A stretch of DNA of 64,000 nucleotides, from contig NZ_BJDO01000003.1 of the NCBI RefSeq assembly GCF_005405185.1, positions 55,667 to 119,666 on the forward strand. Reading direction: 5' to 3'. Each line of letters starts with the position of its first letter. Positions within the stretch are counted from its first letter, which is position 1. The notes under the pieces are model-generated. The model searched no databases, was not told the DNA's origin, and saw nothing but the letters and a program-made list of their open reading frames with translations. The stretch is from Secundilactobacillus hailunensis. Lineage in GTDB: Bacteria > Bacillota > Bacilli > Lactobacillales > Lactobacillaceae. The translations under genes and the position numbers were made by a program. This document shows, piece after piece, positions 34,234 through 43,259 of the stretch.

Positions 34234-36582
34234 ATGTCAAGAAACAATTTAGTATCACCATTTATTGAAAAGAAACACACTGTTAGGCTCTACAAGCAAG
34301 GAAAGTGCTGGGTAACAATCGGGATTACCATGGCAACCTTAGCTGGTATTTCATTGGCTACTGGCACCACTGCAAAAGCTGCGGACAACGCAGCTGGGGA
34401 TGCAGCACCAGAAACAAGTCAAAGTACAGCTAATACGCCATCAAATACCGCAACCTTGCGGACACCAGCCAAACCTGCTGCAAATGCAACAAATAATGCA
34501 ACGGAGTCAGCAAGCGCTAATGCCACAAATACGCCAACAGCTAATTCAACCAATAACAAACAAAATGCAGCTGCAACAGCCAATCCAAAAGTAGCACCTA
34601 CTCCTGCACCAGCACCGGCTCCGGTTCAAACACCTCAAGCGACCGAAACTAATACAATCGTTAAGACCACTGATGCCAAGGGTAATGCATCCACTGACCC
34701 GACTAAGACCGAGACCAATACTCCTGTTGAAGTCAGCGGTCAAGAAGTTGCGAAAGGATTTACGACTGGCGGTACAGCTAACCCAGATGTTGAAAATGGG
34801 TCTACTAACCCAACGCAACCTAAGTTTGAAAAAAATAATGGTAATACCGTTAAATTAACTGATCCTTCTGATAAGAACTATGTCCAAGTTGGTGTGGCAG
34901 CCGCTAAAGATGCTGTTGATTTCAAGACTGACTTTAGTTTAAGCGCTACCGTTAACGTTAAATGGGATCCATCGATGAACGACTGGCTTGGCGGTGACGG
35001 CATGGCAGTTTCACTGCAACCGATTTCCAACCAGGATACTTTAACTAAAGCTGTCCAAGGTAGCGCTATGGGATTAGCCGCACAAGACTCAGCTGGCAAT
35101 CCTGTTGTTGGAACGATTGCTTACGTTATTTCAACCAATCCTCTGGGCCTTTCACCACAGTCTGTAAACACTGCAAACGGCACCAAAGTAGCTTATCATG
35201 GCGATGGTAACTGGGTCATCTATCCTTCTAGTAGCGATACCATGGTAGCCAAGGATAGCGTCTATGACACTGGCATTGGCGTACCACAAGACAAGACGAC
35301 TGGTCAATTAAATTACACCTTTGACGTGGCTTACACTACTAACAATAACCAATTAGTCACTACTGTTTTGGATACTAATAATCATCCGGTTAAAACCTAT
35401 GTTCAGCAAATCGACAATTCTGAAATTGGTAAAAACTATGTATTAAGTGTCAGTGGTGCGACTGCTTCTTCTAAAGCCGCTTATACTGCTACCATCAATG
35501 GTTACAAGTACGTTCCTGCCGATGCCAAATTAGATATTACCAACAATATCAATACACCTAGCGCTGAACAATCCGGTATTCTGGGTACACCAGGCCAAGT
35601 TATTGCCTTCTACAGAGCTGGTACTCAAGCACCAACGACTGATGCTAATGGTAAAGCCGTTTCAGTCGCCTATGCAGTGCCAACGGTTCCTGACTATACG
35701 CTAGCCGGATCGCAGTTCATCACGTTAGCTGCTGGCGGTGTCAATAACATTGAATTAAACTACGCTAAAGCACAAACGGTTACGGCAACTGTTACCATTC
35801 CAAGCAATCTCGGTAATCAAATTGTTACTAATGTAACCGGGGTTGTTAACACAATCGTCAACGTTCCCGTTCCAACTATTTCTGGCTATACCCAAGACAA
35901 AACAACGGTTCCATCTACTGTTAACGATAATGGTACAATTACCGTAAATGGTCCTAAGGCTAAAACTGGCGATGCGGGTTATGTTACTTATACTAAGACA
36001 AAAACAACTGATGATAATAATCAGCCAGGTGGTTCAACCACAGAAACTACCCAAACAGATACGACAACACCGCCGACCACAACGGATTCAAACACTGACA
36101 CCACAACGCCTACTACTACGGATTCAGATAACGATACAACGACACCTACAACTACTACGGATTCAACAACACCTGCCGTTACTACGGATTCAAGCAACGA
36201 TACGGCAGCGCCTACAGCTACTAAGAATTCAAAGGACGGCCAAGTAACACCGTCGATCTCAACGGATTCAAGCAAAGGTACAGTTGTCCCTGAAGCACAA
36301 TCCGCAACTCAAAGTGGCAGTCAATCAACCACTGAACAACACGCTACAACAGTTTCACCATCAGCGACTGGTCAAACCAAGGTTACTGAATTATCCAATT
36401 CAATAACCGCTCCAAGCCAATCACCAACTGGTCAAAAGGAAACCACTCAAAATGCCAGTGGTCAACTACCACAAACTAATGAGCAATCTGATCAGACTAA
36501 AGCAACTGGTTTCTTGGGATTGATCATGCTGAGTCTCCTAAGTTTCTTCGGACTTAGAAGAAAGCAGACTGGTGATAAATAA
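34234..36582 (+). CDS. L-type-lectin-like LPxTG adhesin, paralogue 1
   Basis: 782-residue wall protein. Signal with RLYKQGKCW (KxYKxGKxW variant) and cleavage near AKA at about 49. Ala/Asn/Thr-rich spacer to about 145. Residues 160-430 resemble a bacterial L-type lectin domain (FSLSATVNVKWDPS, WLGGDGMAVSLQP, then YTFDVAYTTNNNQLVTTVLD). One MucBP-like segment follows, then a single 75-residue repeat (about 515-590), a Thr/Asp/Ser-rich stalk, LPQTN at 745-749, a hydrophobic helix and the tail RRKQTGDK. It probably binds carbohydrate on the cell surface. Start ATG with GGAGAGGGGC. Paralogue of the next gene. Confidence 0.88.
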   Translation: MSRNNLVSPFIEKKHTVRLYKQGKCWVTIGITMATLAGISLATGTTAKAADNAAGDAAPETSQSTANTPSNTATLRTPAKPAANATNNATESASANATNTPTANSTNNKQNAAATANPKVAPTPAPAPAPVQTPQATETNTIVKTTDAKGNASTDPTKTETNTPVEVSGQEVAKGFTTGGTANPDVENGSTNPTQPKFEKNNGNTVKLTDPSDKNYVQVGVAAAKDAVDFKTDFSLSATVNVKWDPSMNDWLGGDGMAVSLQPISNQDTLTKAVQGSAMGLAAQDSAGNPVVGTIAYVISTNPLGLSPQSVNTANGTKVAYHGDGNWVIYPSSSDTMVAKDSVYDTGIGVPQDKTTGQLNYTFDVAYTTNNNQLVTTVLDTNNHPVKTYVQQIDNSEIGKNYVLSVSGATASSKAAYTATINGYKYVPADAKLDITNNINTPSAEQSGILGTPGQVIAFYRAGTQAPTTDANGKAVSVAYAVPTVPDYTLAGSQFITLAAGGVNNIELNYAKAQTVTATVTIPSNLGNQIVTNVTGVVNTIVNVPVPTISGYTQDKTTVPSTVNDNGTITVNGPKAKTGDAGYVTYTKTKTTDDNNQPGGSTTETTQTDTTTPPTTTDSNTDTTTPTTTDSDNDTTTPTTTTDSTTPAVTTDSSNDTAAPTATKNSKDGQVTPSISTDSSKGTVVPEAQSATQSGSQSTTEQHATTVSPSATGQTKVTELSNSITAPSQSPTGQKETTQNASGQLPQTNEQSDQTKATGFLGLIMLSLLSFFGLRRKQTGDK

Positions 36583-36885
36583 AGGACAGTCATATTCTGA
36601 GAATGAAAAATAGTTAGACAAGTAAATATCGTTTAAACCAAAATGACCTGATTTCTAAATTCAATTGAAATCAGGTCATTTTTGCGGTCAAATTAACGAC
36701 TATCACTGCCTATTTAAATAACCATTGGCAGCAAAAACACCTCTTAAATAAAGCTTTTAAATCTAAAGCATATCCACCTACATTACTGATATTCTATGAT
36801 ATGATTAATTTTGGAGGGGTATTGTCATCGCACCCTATTATTGGGATGCTGATAGCTAAATTAAAAAGGAGTGGACAATTTTACT
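36583..36885 (+). promoter_or_regulatory. intergenic control region between the two adhesin genes
   Basis: Begins with the terminator at 36640-36682, then AT-rich DNA that must hold the promoter of the second adhesin. No gene or clear operator seen. Confidence 0.4.
36640..36682 (+). terminator. terminator after adhesin paralogue 1
   Basis: AAAATGACCTGATTTC pairs perfectly with GAAATCAGGTCATTTT; a T run follows. Confidence 0.88.
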
Positions 36886-39681
36886 ATGTCAAAAAATAAC
36901 TTAAGGTCACCATTTATAAAAAAGAAACATACTGTCAAACTATATAAGGTAGGTAAACAATGGACCATCATGGGCATGACCGTTGCTACCCTTGCTGGTA
37001 TTTCATTCGCTACTGGTACTACTGCAAAGGCAATGGAGACAACGACTAACGATACAGCCCCTGCAACTAGTCAAAACCTGCAGAATTCCGGTGTTGATGA
37101 ATCGCAGCAAGCCACTGATCCCGCAACAAGCACGGAAACAAAGGCTGCTCCAGCATCAGCAAATAATGCGGAAACACCCACTAATGCAGCAGCTTCCAAT
37201 ACAGGCAATGCCGAAGTTTCAGCCAACAACACATCGGGTCAAGTCGCAAATGCTAAGACCGATACTGCGTCAAATACCCCAACTGGTTCAACAACTGCTG
37301 AATCCCAAACAGCCCCTGCAACAAATGCCACTGTAAATCCAGTTGCCGCACCGGCACCAGCACCAGAAGCGCCAACTGCCGAAACAAGCCCAATCGTCAC
37401 CACCACTGACCAGTCTGGTACCGCCTCCACTGACCCAACGAAAACTGGGAACAGCTCACCGGTTAAAATTGAAGGGCAGCAAATTGCCGACCACTTTGTC
37501 GCCGGTGGCAACGGTGGTCCAACTACCCCTCAGATCAATGGCAATACCGCCAATCTAACTAAACCAGACGATCCTAATTACGTTCAAAACGCTGCTGTGG
37601 TCGCTAAAGACGCCGTTGATTTTAATAGTGATTTTAGTTTAAATGCCACTGTTAACGTTAACTGGGACCCTAGTATGGGCTCTTGGCTCGGTGGCGATGG
37701 CATGGCAGTCGCCTTTCAGCCAATTTCCACTAATGATGCTTTAACCAAAGGCGCAACCGGTGGCGGTATGGGATTAGTTCAAACTGATAATCAAGCTCAA
37801 CCGATTGCTGGCACAATTAGTTACATCATTTCAACGAATGCGCTTGGTCAATCACCATTAACGGTAGATGGTGCACCCAATACTAATAACCATCACTGGG
37901 TAATCTATCAATCAGGTTCTGCCAGCAGTCAAGCTACTGGTGGCGTCTATGATACTGGCGTAGCAGTACCATCGGCAACTCAATCAACTGGTAACTTAAC
38001 CTACACCTTTGATGTCAAATACGAAGCTGATACTAAACAATTAGTCACTAACATTTTAGATACTAACGGTAATTCGGTTAAAACCTTCACCCAAACTATT
38101 AAGCCTGAACAAATGGGCAAAAATTACGTTCTGGGTGTCACCGCTTCGACAGCTGCCTCAAAGGCTGCCTACAATGTCACTATTAACAGTTACGCCTACG
38201 TTCCTGCTGATGCTAAATTAAACATTACGAGTAACCAGCCCAGCGTTGGCCAATCAGGCATCAACGGGACACCTGGACAAGTGATTGCCTTTTATCCATC
38301 AGGAACTGCTGCACCAACAACCGATGCTAACAACATGCCCATTTCAGTGGCATATGAAGTACCAGCTGTCCAAGGTTATACCTTAGCTTCACCGCAATTC
38401 GTAACCTTGACGGCTGGTGGTGAAAACAATGTCAATTTAATTTATACGGGTAATCCAGTGACAACCGTGGTTACCATCCCTTCCAATCAAGGTGATCAAA
38501 CCGTTACTAATGTCACTGGGCACGTTGGTGATACCATCAACGTAACTGTCCCATCGCTTACTGGCTATACTGCTGATAAAGACAAGGTTGCAGCTACGAT
38601 TAATCCCGATGGTACGATCACGGTTAACACGCCTAAAGCTCAAACTGGCGATGCAGGCTATGTCACCTATACGGGTGATCCAGTAACAGCCACGGTAACG
38701 ATTCCTTCTAACAAGGGTAATCAAACCGTTGCTAACGTTGCCGGCAAAGTTGGCGACACTGTCCAAGTTTCGGTACCAACAATTAACGGCTATACAGCTG
38801 ATAAATCCACGGTAGCTGCAACAGTTAATCCAGATGGTTCCATCGTCGTTAACGTCCCTAAGGCTCAAACTGGCGATGCAGGTTACGTCACCTATACAGG
38901 AGACCCAGTAACAGCCACGGTCACGATTCCTTCTAATCAAGGCGACCAAACCGTCACCGGCGTAACGGGTAAGGTTGGCGATACGGTCAATGTATCCGTA
39001 CCAACGATCAACGGCTACACTGCTGATAAATCCACGGTAGCTGCAACGGTTAACGCAGATAAGACGATTACTGTAAACGATCCTAAGACTAACTCTGGTG
39101 ATGCGGGCTATGTTACCTACACGGTAATCTCAAGCCAACCTAGTAATAATCAATCTAATAATCAGCCCGGCGAATCAGCGGGAACTAACCCACCAAATCC
39201 AATAACGCCAACGACTACAACTGATGCTAATAATGATACGGTAACACCAGTAACTACCAATGATTCAAATGATGGATCAACCACATTGACCGACACAACA
39301 GATTCAACGAATGGCACAAAACCATCGGCCATCACAACGGGTCCAAGTAACGCTACCGCTATACCTGAAGCTGAAACACAATCAACGAATCAAGGTAGCA
39401 ACCAATCTCAAAATGTCAGTCAGTCAACTACTGAACAGCATTCAGCAGTAGTCCCATTGTCAACAACTAACCAACCACAGATGACGAAATCATCAAATTC
39501 AGTAGCAACTCCAGGTCAATCAACAATGACTCAAAAAGAAACGGTTCAAAATAACAGTGGTCAATTACCACAAACTAATGAACAACCTGATCAAGCTAAA
39601 GCAACTGGTCTCTTAGGCTTGATTATGATTAGCCTGTTAAGTTTATTCGGTCTTAGAAGAAAACAAACTGACGATAAATAG
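36886..39681 (+). CDS. L-type-lectin-like LPxTG adhesin, paralogue 2 with three repeats
   Basis: 931-residue wall protein, same plan as the preceding gene: KLYKVGKQW signal, Ala/Thr-rich spacer, L-type-lectin-like domain (FSLNATVNVNWDPS, WLGGDGMAVAFQP), MucBP-like segment, then three tandem 75-residue repeats instead of one, a Thr/Asn stalk, LPQTN at 894-898, hydrophobic helix and RRKQTDDK. A GTG five codons upstream is in frame, but the ATG at 36886 aligns with the start of paralogue 1. Ribosome site AAAAAGGAGTGG. The pair probably arose by tandem duplication followed by repeat gain or loss. Confidence 0.88.
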   Translation: MSKNNLRSPFIKKKHTVKLYKVGKQWTIMGMTVATLAGISFATGTTAKAMETTTNDTAPATSQNLQNSGVDESQQATDPATSTETKAAPASANNAETPTNAAASNTGNAEVSANNTSGQVANAKTDTASNTPTGSTTAESQTAPATNATVNPVAAPAPAPEAPTAETSPIVTTTDQSGTASTDPTKTGNSSPVKIEGQQIADHFVAGGNGGPTTPQINGNTANLTKPDDPNYVQNAAVVAKDAVDFNSDFSLNATVNVNWDPSMGSWLGGDGMAVAFQPISTNDALTKGATGGGMGLVQTDNQAQPIAGTISYIISTNALGQSPLTVDGAPNTNNHHWVIYQSGSASSQATGGVYDTGVAVPSATQSTGNLTYTFDVKYEADTKQLVTNILDTNGNSVKTFTQTIKPEQMGKNYVLGVTASTAASKAAYNVTINSYAYVPADAKLNITSNQPSVGQSGINGTPGQVIAFYPSGTAAPTTDANNMPISVAYEVPAVQGYTLASPQFVTLTAGGENNVNLIYTGNPVTTVVTIPSNQGDQTVTNVTGHVGDTINVTVPSLTGYTADKDKVAATINPDGTITVNTPKAQTGDAGYVTYTGDPVTATVTIPSNKGNQTVANVAGKVGDTVQVSVPTINGYTADKSTVAATVNPDGSIVVNVPKAQTGDAGYVTYTGDPVTATVTIPSNQGDQTVTGVTGKVGDTVNVSVPTINGYTADKSTVAATVNADKTITVNDPKTNSGDAGYVTYTVISSQPSNNQSNNQPGESAGTNPPNPITPTTTTDANNDTVTPVTTNDSNDGSTTLTDTTDSTNGTKPSAITTGPSNATAIPEAETQSTNQGSNQSQNVSQSTTEQHSAVVPLSTTNQPQMTKSSNSVATPGQSTMTQKETVQNNSGQLPQTNEQPDQAKATGLLGLIMISLLSLFGLRRKQTDDK
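38455..39124 (+). repeat. three tandem 225-bp coding repeats
   Basis: Units start at 38455, 38680 and 38905, exactly 225 bases (75 codons) apart. Each carries VTIPSN near its start and GDAGYVTYT at its end. Paralogue 1 has one such unit at about 35776-36000. Confidence 0.88.
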
Positions 39682-39689
39682 TTTTAAAA

Positions 39690-39722
39690 GAGAGGTCATC
39701 AAAATTTTGATAACCTCTTCTT
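39690..39722 (+). terminator. terminator after adhesin paralogue 2
   Basis: GAGGTCATCAAAA arm with TTTTGATAACCTC. Confidence 0.7.
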
Positions 39723-39779
39723 GTGTGCTTAGAACAGTAATCGTCGATACTCGTGAAGTCAGTTAAATCTAACGCATCC

Positions 39780-39818
39780 AAAAGCCCCGTTCATCCATAA
39801 ATGAACGGGGCTTTTTAG
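39780..39818. terminator. bidirectional terminator between convergent wall-protein genes
   Basis: AAAAGCCCCGTTCAT and ATGAACGGGGCTTTTT arms, five-base loop. Confidence 0.9.
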
Positions 39819-39853
39819 GATTCTACATAAAATTTTGTTAATCCATCACCATT

Positions 39854-41632
39854 TTAATTTTCATGCTTACGTTTCTTTACATCAATACCTAAAGCGCCAA
39901 GAATACTCATACCCAGCAAGGCAATCAAACTTGCAGAAGCAGACTCGCTAGTCTGTGGTAACGTTTGGGTCTTGGTGCTTTGAGCTTTAGTACTTTGAAC
40001 ATTAATATTCTGCGATGCCACCTTCGTTACAATAGCCCTACCAGCAGCACTTTGAGCTGTCACAACACTGGCATTTTGAACGGCTTGACCTTTTTTAGCA
40101 GCAGTCGATTGACCACTCTTAACAGTGTCAGGTTGTGTTGAAATCGTTGTTCCCTGAGTTCGGGTATCCGGTTCAGCTGATGTAGCTGTTCCTTCAGAAG
40201 TTTGCATAACTGGTTCCGCTGAAGTAGGTGTTGAAGACGTTGGTGATACAGTTTGATTTGTATCAGGAGTCGTGGTGTCATAGGCAGTAGTCGTTTTAAC
40301 TGGATTATTATTTATTGGATTACTATTTATTGGTCCTGTACCCGTATCGACCTGCTTGTAAGTTAACGTTAAGGTCATCTGGTTACCATAAGCCGTTCCG
40401 TTTGTTACAGTCTGTGTTGGATTGGCAAGTTCGTAACCGGGAATTACAGGCGCAGTGATTCCAAAATTGATCCCTTGATTTTTAGTATAATCATTGGAAT
40501 TTTGAATGGACTGTCCGTTTTGATCAACGTACTTGACGGTAATATTGGTCGTACCTAATCCATCTTCTGCAACGGTTCCTAAGGGCCGATATACAAAATT
40601 AGCGATTAAAAGCAATGGCGTATTTCTTATCGGAAAGGTGATTGTGCTTCTATTAGGATCAACTAGTGTATAGCCCACAAGCGTTGAAGCATGGACACTA
40701 TCAAAATACTCATGACCTGGCGTACCGACTCCGAAATAAATGGTCTGAGATGATTGAAGCTCCCTACCTGACTCATCAACCAATCGCTGAACTACTGGTA
40801 CCATTCTTGCGTAAGCAACTTTGATAGTTATTGGTGTGTCGCTATAAATACCCATAAGTACGCCGTTTTTAAATCCGCTATTAGACATACCATCTAAAAT
40901 TGAATAATGTACCTTATCAGCACCTACAAGAATCTGCGAAGGCGCATGACCGCCATTATATAGAGTCTCCAACGATCCAGAATAACTGACCTGACTTGCT
41001 ACCGGCGAGATAGTTGACTTACCATTGGCATACTTAACTACACTGGCATTTTTAATTGCATTGCCAGTATCATCAACATACTCCACATTAATTGAACCAA
41101 TTCCAGTATCATCAACGCGGGTTAATTTTTGCGGAATCCCCGCTTTTTCATATTCAGTCTTGGCGACAACCTGTGCATTTTTAAATTGAGCATCCGTTTG
41201 TGGCGCCTTTTCTGTGACTATGTTTTTGTCTGTTGGTATTGTTTTTGCTTCTGAAACTGGCTGCTTAGCTACTGAAGTTGGTTGCGTTTTTTGAACATTT
41301 TGACCAGCAACTGGTGTAGAAGGTGCTGTTGAATCGGTTGATTGCGTAACCTTATTTGTCTGAGTAGTAGCTGTTGTCCTTGCAGTATCCGTTTGTGATA
41401 ATACTTGGGTCTTTGAATCACTTGCAGTAGCTGCTTTTGTAGTCTGAGTGGAACTTTGAGGTGTGTTGTCTGCTGTACTAACTGTCGCAGCATTGGCATT
41501 AGTTACAAATGCTCCGGTACCAATGGCTAAAGCAGTAATCCCCATAGCTACCCACTTTTTCCCATCTTTATATGTTTTAACACGATGAATCTTTTCCTCT
41601 GAATTAAATAACCTCATTTTGCGATTCTTCAT
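39854..41632 (-). CDS. LPxTG surface protein with MucBP-like modules
   Basis: 592-residue wall protein. Signal has KTYKDGKKW, an exact KxYKxGKxW match, and cleavage near ANA. Thr/Gln-rich spacer to about residue 160. Two or three MucBP-like modules (INVEYVDDTGNAI, VPVVQRLVDESGREL, ITVKYVDQNGQSI) follow, then a Thr/Ser/Pro/Glu-rich stalk, LPQTS at 558-562, a hydrophobic helix and the tail DVKKRKHEN. The ATG at 41632 has GGAGG ten bases upstream; the frame extends nine codons more. Convergent with the lectin-like adhesins. Probably a mucin-binding adhesin. Confidence 0.88.
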   Translation of the reverse strand: MKNRKMRLFNSEEKIHRVKTYKDGKKWVAMGITALAIGTGAFVTNANAATVSTADNTPQSSTQTTKAATASDSKTQVLSQTDTARTTATTQTNKVTQSTDSTAPSTPVAGQNVQKTQPTSVAKQPVSEAKTIPTDKNIVTEKAPQTDAQFKNAQVVAKTEYEKAGIPQKLTRVDDTGIGSINVEYVDDTGNAIKNASVVKYANGKSTISPVASQVSYSGSLETLYNGGHAPSQILVGADKVHYSILDGMSNSGFKNGVLMGIYSDTPITIKVAYARMVPVVQRLVDESGRELQSSQTIYFGVGTPGHEYFDSVHASTLVGYTLVDPNRSTITFPIRNTPLLLIANFVYRPLGTVAEDGLGTTNITVKYVDQNGQSIQNSNDYTKNQGINFGITAPVIPGYELANPTQTVTNGTAYGNQMTLTLTYKQVDTGTGPINSNPINNNPVKTTTAYDTTTPDTNQTVSPTSSTPTSAEPVMQTSEGTATSAEPDTRTQGTTISTQPDTVKSGQSTAAKKGQAVQNASVVTAQSAAGRAIVTKVASQNINVQSTKAQSTKTQTLPQTSESASASLIALLGMSILGALGIDVKKRKHEN

Positions 41633-42023
41633 ACTATTTCCTCCAAAATATCTTAACAACCAGCGTTAGCAGTAAGTAGAATACTTCTAATAGCTCAATA
41701 GCTAACAGTAGACTGTCATAGTTACCCCAAACTGACCAATCTTATACGTTACAACTGTCATTGAGCTTTGCCTTTTCGATAATGCCCCCCTACTTTATTT
41801 CAACAAACTGCTGCTTTTTAAACCGCTTTCATTATGGACTGATTGCTTCAAAATGTCTAGTTATTATTTACAAATGCTGATATATCAATAAAGTGTGGGA
41901 TAAGTTAAAGCCATTTTGAGATATATTTGTTAATATGTGTATTATATTTAATGCTTAAATATAAAAGTTAGTTTCCACATTCAAATCAAAATTTTAACAT
42001 CATTTTTCAGTCTCAAAATAGAC
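41633..42023. other. AT-rich intergenic region
   Basis: Must contain the promoter of the leftward wall-protein gene. I see no gene, operator or conserved structure in it. Confidence 0.5.
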
Positions 42024-42056
42024 AAAAAGAACCGACTCTTCCGAATCGGTTCTTTT
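42024..42056 (-). terminator. terminator of the small secreted protein gene
   Basis: AAAAGAACCGA arm with TCGGTTCTTTT, ten-base loop. Confidence 0.85.
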
Positions 42057-42075
42057 GCGCACTCATTTATACAGC

Positions 42076-42519
42076 TTATTTATAATACCAGTGACCATAG
42101 TGATGTTCGGGTGAAAACTTATGACCATTATTGATTGTGAGATAGTTCATCAGATGCATTTTATTACCCTTTTGGTAAAATTTATAATAGAAAATTTCTT
42201 TTCCATTGGTATAAAGTGTTTCATGACCCTTTACATAGTAATAATGACTCCCCGCTTTGTGATGGTAACTTTGGTTGTTACTTACCATTGGATCACCAAA
42301 TCCACCAGCATTATTAATCAAATTTTTACCAATTTTAACTTCAAATCGAGTATGCGTCCCTGCAACTGTAATCGACTTTGTTTTCCACGTACCTCGTAAA
42401 GCTGATGGCGTCCCTCTATGCCAAGTTGTCGCGTGAGCGGTAGTACCAAACCCAATAGCCAAGCCTAAAGCAGCCACAAAACCAGCCAATAACAACTTTC
42501 CCTGCTTAAATAATTTCAT
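42076..42519 (-). CDS. small secreted basic protein, function unknown
   Basis: 147-residue protein with a clear signal peptide (MKLFKQGK, hydrophobic core to residue 29, AHA cleavage). The mature part is rich in His, Tyr, Lys and Gly (HHYGHWYYK end) and begins with LRGTWKTKSI, a pattern seen in many short lipocalin-like secreted proteins of lactobacilli. No enzyme motif, lipobox or anchor is present. ATG with GAGGGGGAAG ribosome site, own terminator. Possibly binds a small molecule or the cell wall. Confidence 0.72.
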   Translation of the reverse strand: MKLFKQGKLLLAGFVAALGLAIGFGTTAHATTWHRGTPSALRGTWKTKSITVAGTHTRFEVKIGKNLINNAGGFGDPMVSNNQSYHHKAGSHYYYVKGHETLYTNGKEIFYYKFYQKGNKMHLMNYLTINNGHKFSPEHHYGHWYYK

Positions 42520-42728
42520 CCGCTAACTTCCCCCTCAAATTGATTGAATTTATTATGCGTGTTTATTGTAGCATAACTTATGGCTTAGATATCGTTGAAA
42601 TTTGTCTACCTGCTTAAATCGATTCGCTTAATATTAGAGGTTCTATTAGCCTTTATTTCGCGTTAGCAGTGGCTTATAATCTCAGATGTGACGTTAATTT
42701 CAATTCAGTAAGAAAGTGAGCGATCAAC

Positions 42729-43124
42729 GTGGCATTTCAAACACACTATAACTTTGGCGGTGCTAAAACCCATAATGGCGGCAGTAAGTCCGCTGCTAAA
42801 AAAATACTTAAGCAGTTCTGGCAGTATATTCAGCAGCAAGGTGCCCAGTTAAGCGACCCCGTAACCGTTAGTGAGGTTGCAACATTGCAACATCATCTAG
42901 TCGCATATGGCAACCAAAAAATTAACGGTTATAAAGTTTCCGGTGGCACCTATGCGGATACGTTAAGCCAATACATGGCTGATTGCAGGACTTATCTGGA
43001 CCAGTATTTAACTAATAAGACAGATACATCGCTGACAATGAACCGGCAATCATTTATGATTCAATATGAACATCAAGTCAACCAGTTAATTCGCCATTAT
43101 GAAGCGATTATTGCCAAGGGGTAA
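42729..43124 (+). CDS. hypothetical helical protein
   Basis: 131-residue hydrophilic protein; I do not recognise a family. It starts with a Gly/Ser/His-rich segment (YNFGGAKTHNGGSK) and is otherwise helical with many Gln. No signal peptide or membrane helix. GTG start with AAAGTGAG upstream; no ATG fits. Single gene, followed by a terminator shared with the convergent nucleoside transporter gene. Confidence 0.65.
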   Translation: MAFQTHYNFGGAKTHNGGSKSAAKKILKQFWQYIQQQGAQLSDPVTVSEVATLQHHLVAYGNQKINGYKVSGGTYADTLSQYMADCRTYLDQYLTNKTDTSLTMNRQSFMIQYEHQVNQLIRHYEAIIAKG

Positions 43125-43162
43125 TTGGTTTGAGTTTACGCATAACTGTTAACCTAAGTACC

Positions 43163-43200
43163 AAAAAAGTCATTCGATTAAGCAACCGAATGACTTTTTT
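43163..43200. terminator. bidirectional terminator
   Basis: AAAAAAGTCATTCG and CGAATGACTTTTTT arms, ten-base loop, between convergent genes. Confidence 0.88.
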
Positions 43201-43259
43201 AACGCAACCTTAGATTGTCTAGAAATAGTCAGTGCTTCATTGTAAGATACGCCGTTCAA

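Noticed and set aside
38437..38949. 170-codon minus-strand frame inside the lectin-like adhesin
   Set aside because: An antisense shadow created by the 225-bp repeats; no ribosome site or promoter.
38455..39124. Direct repeats that could suggest a CRISPR array
   Set aside because: Units are 225 bases, adjoin without spacers, and are in frame within a surface protein gene.
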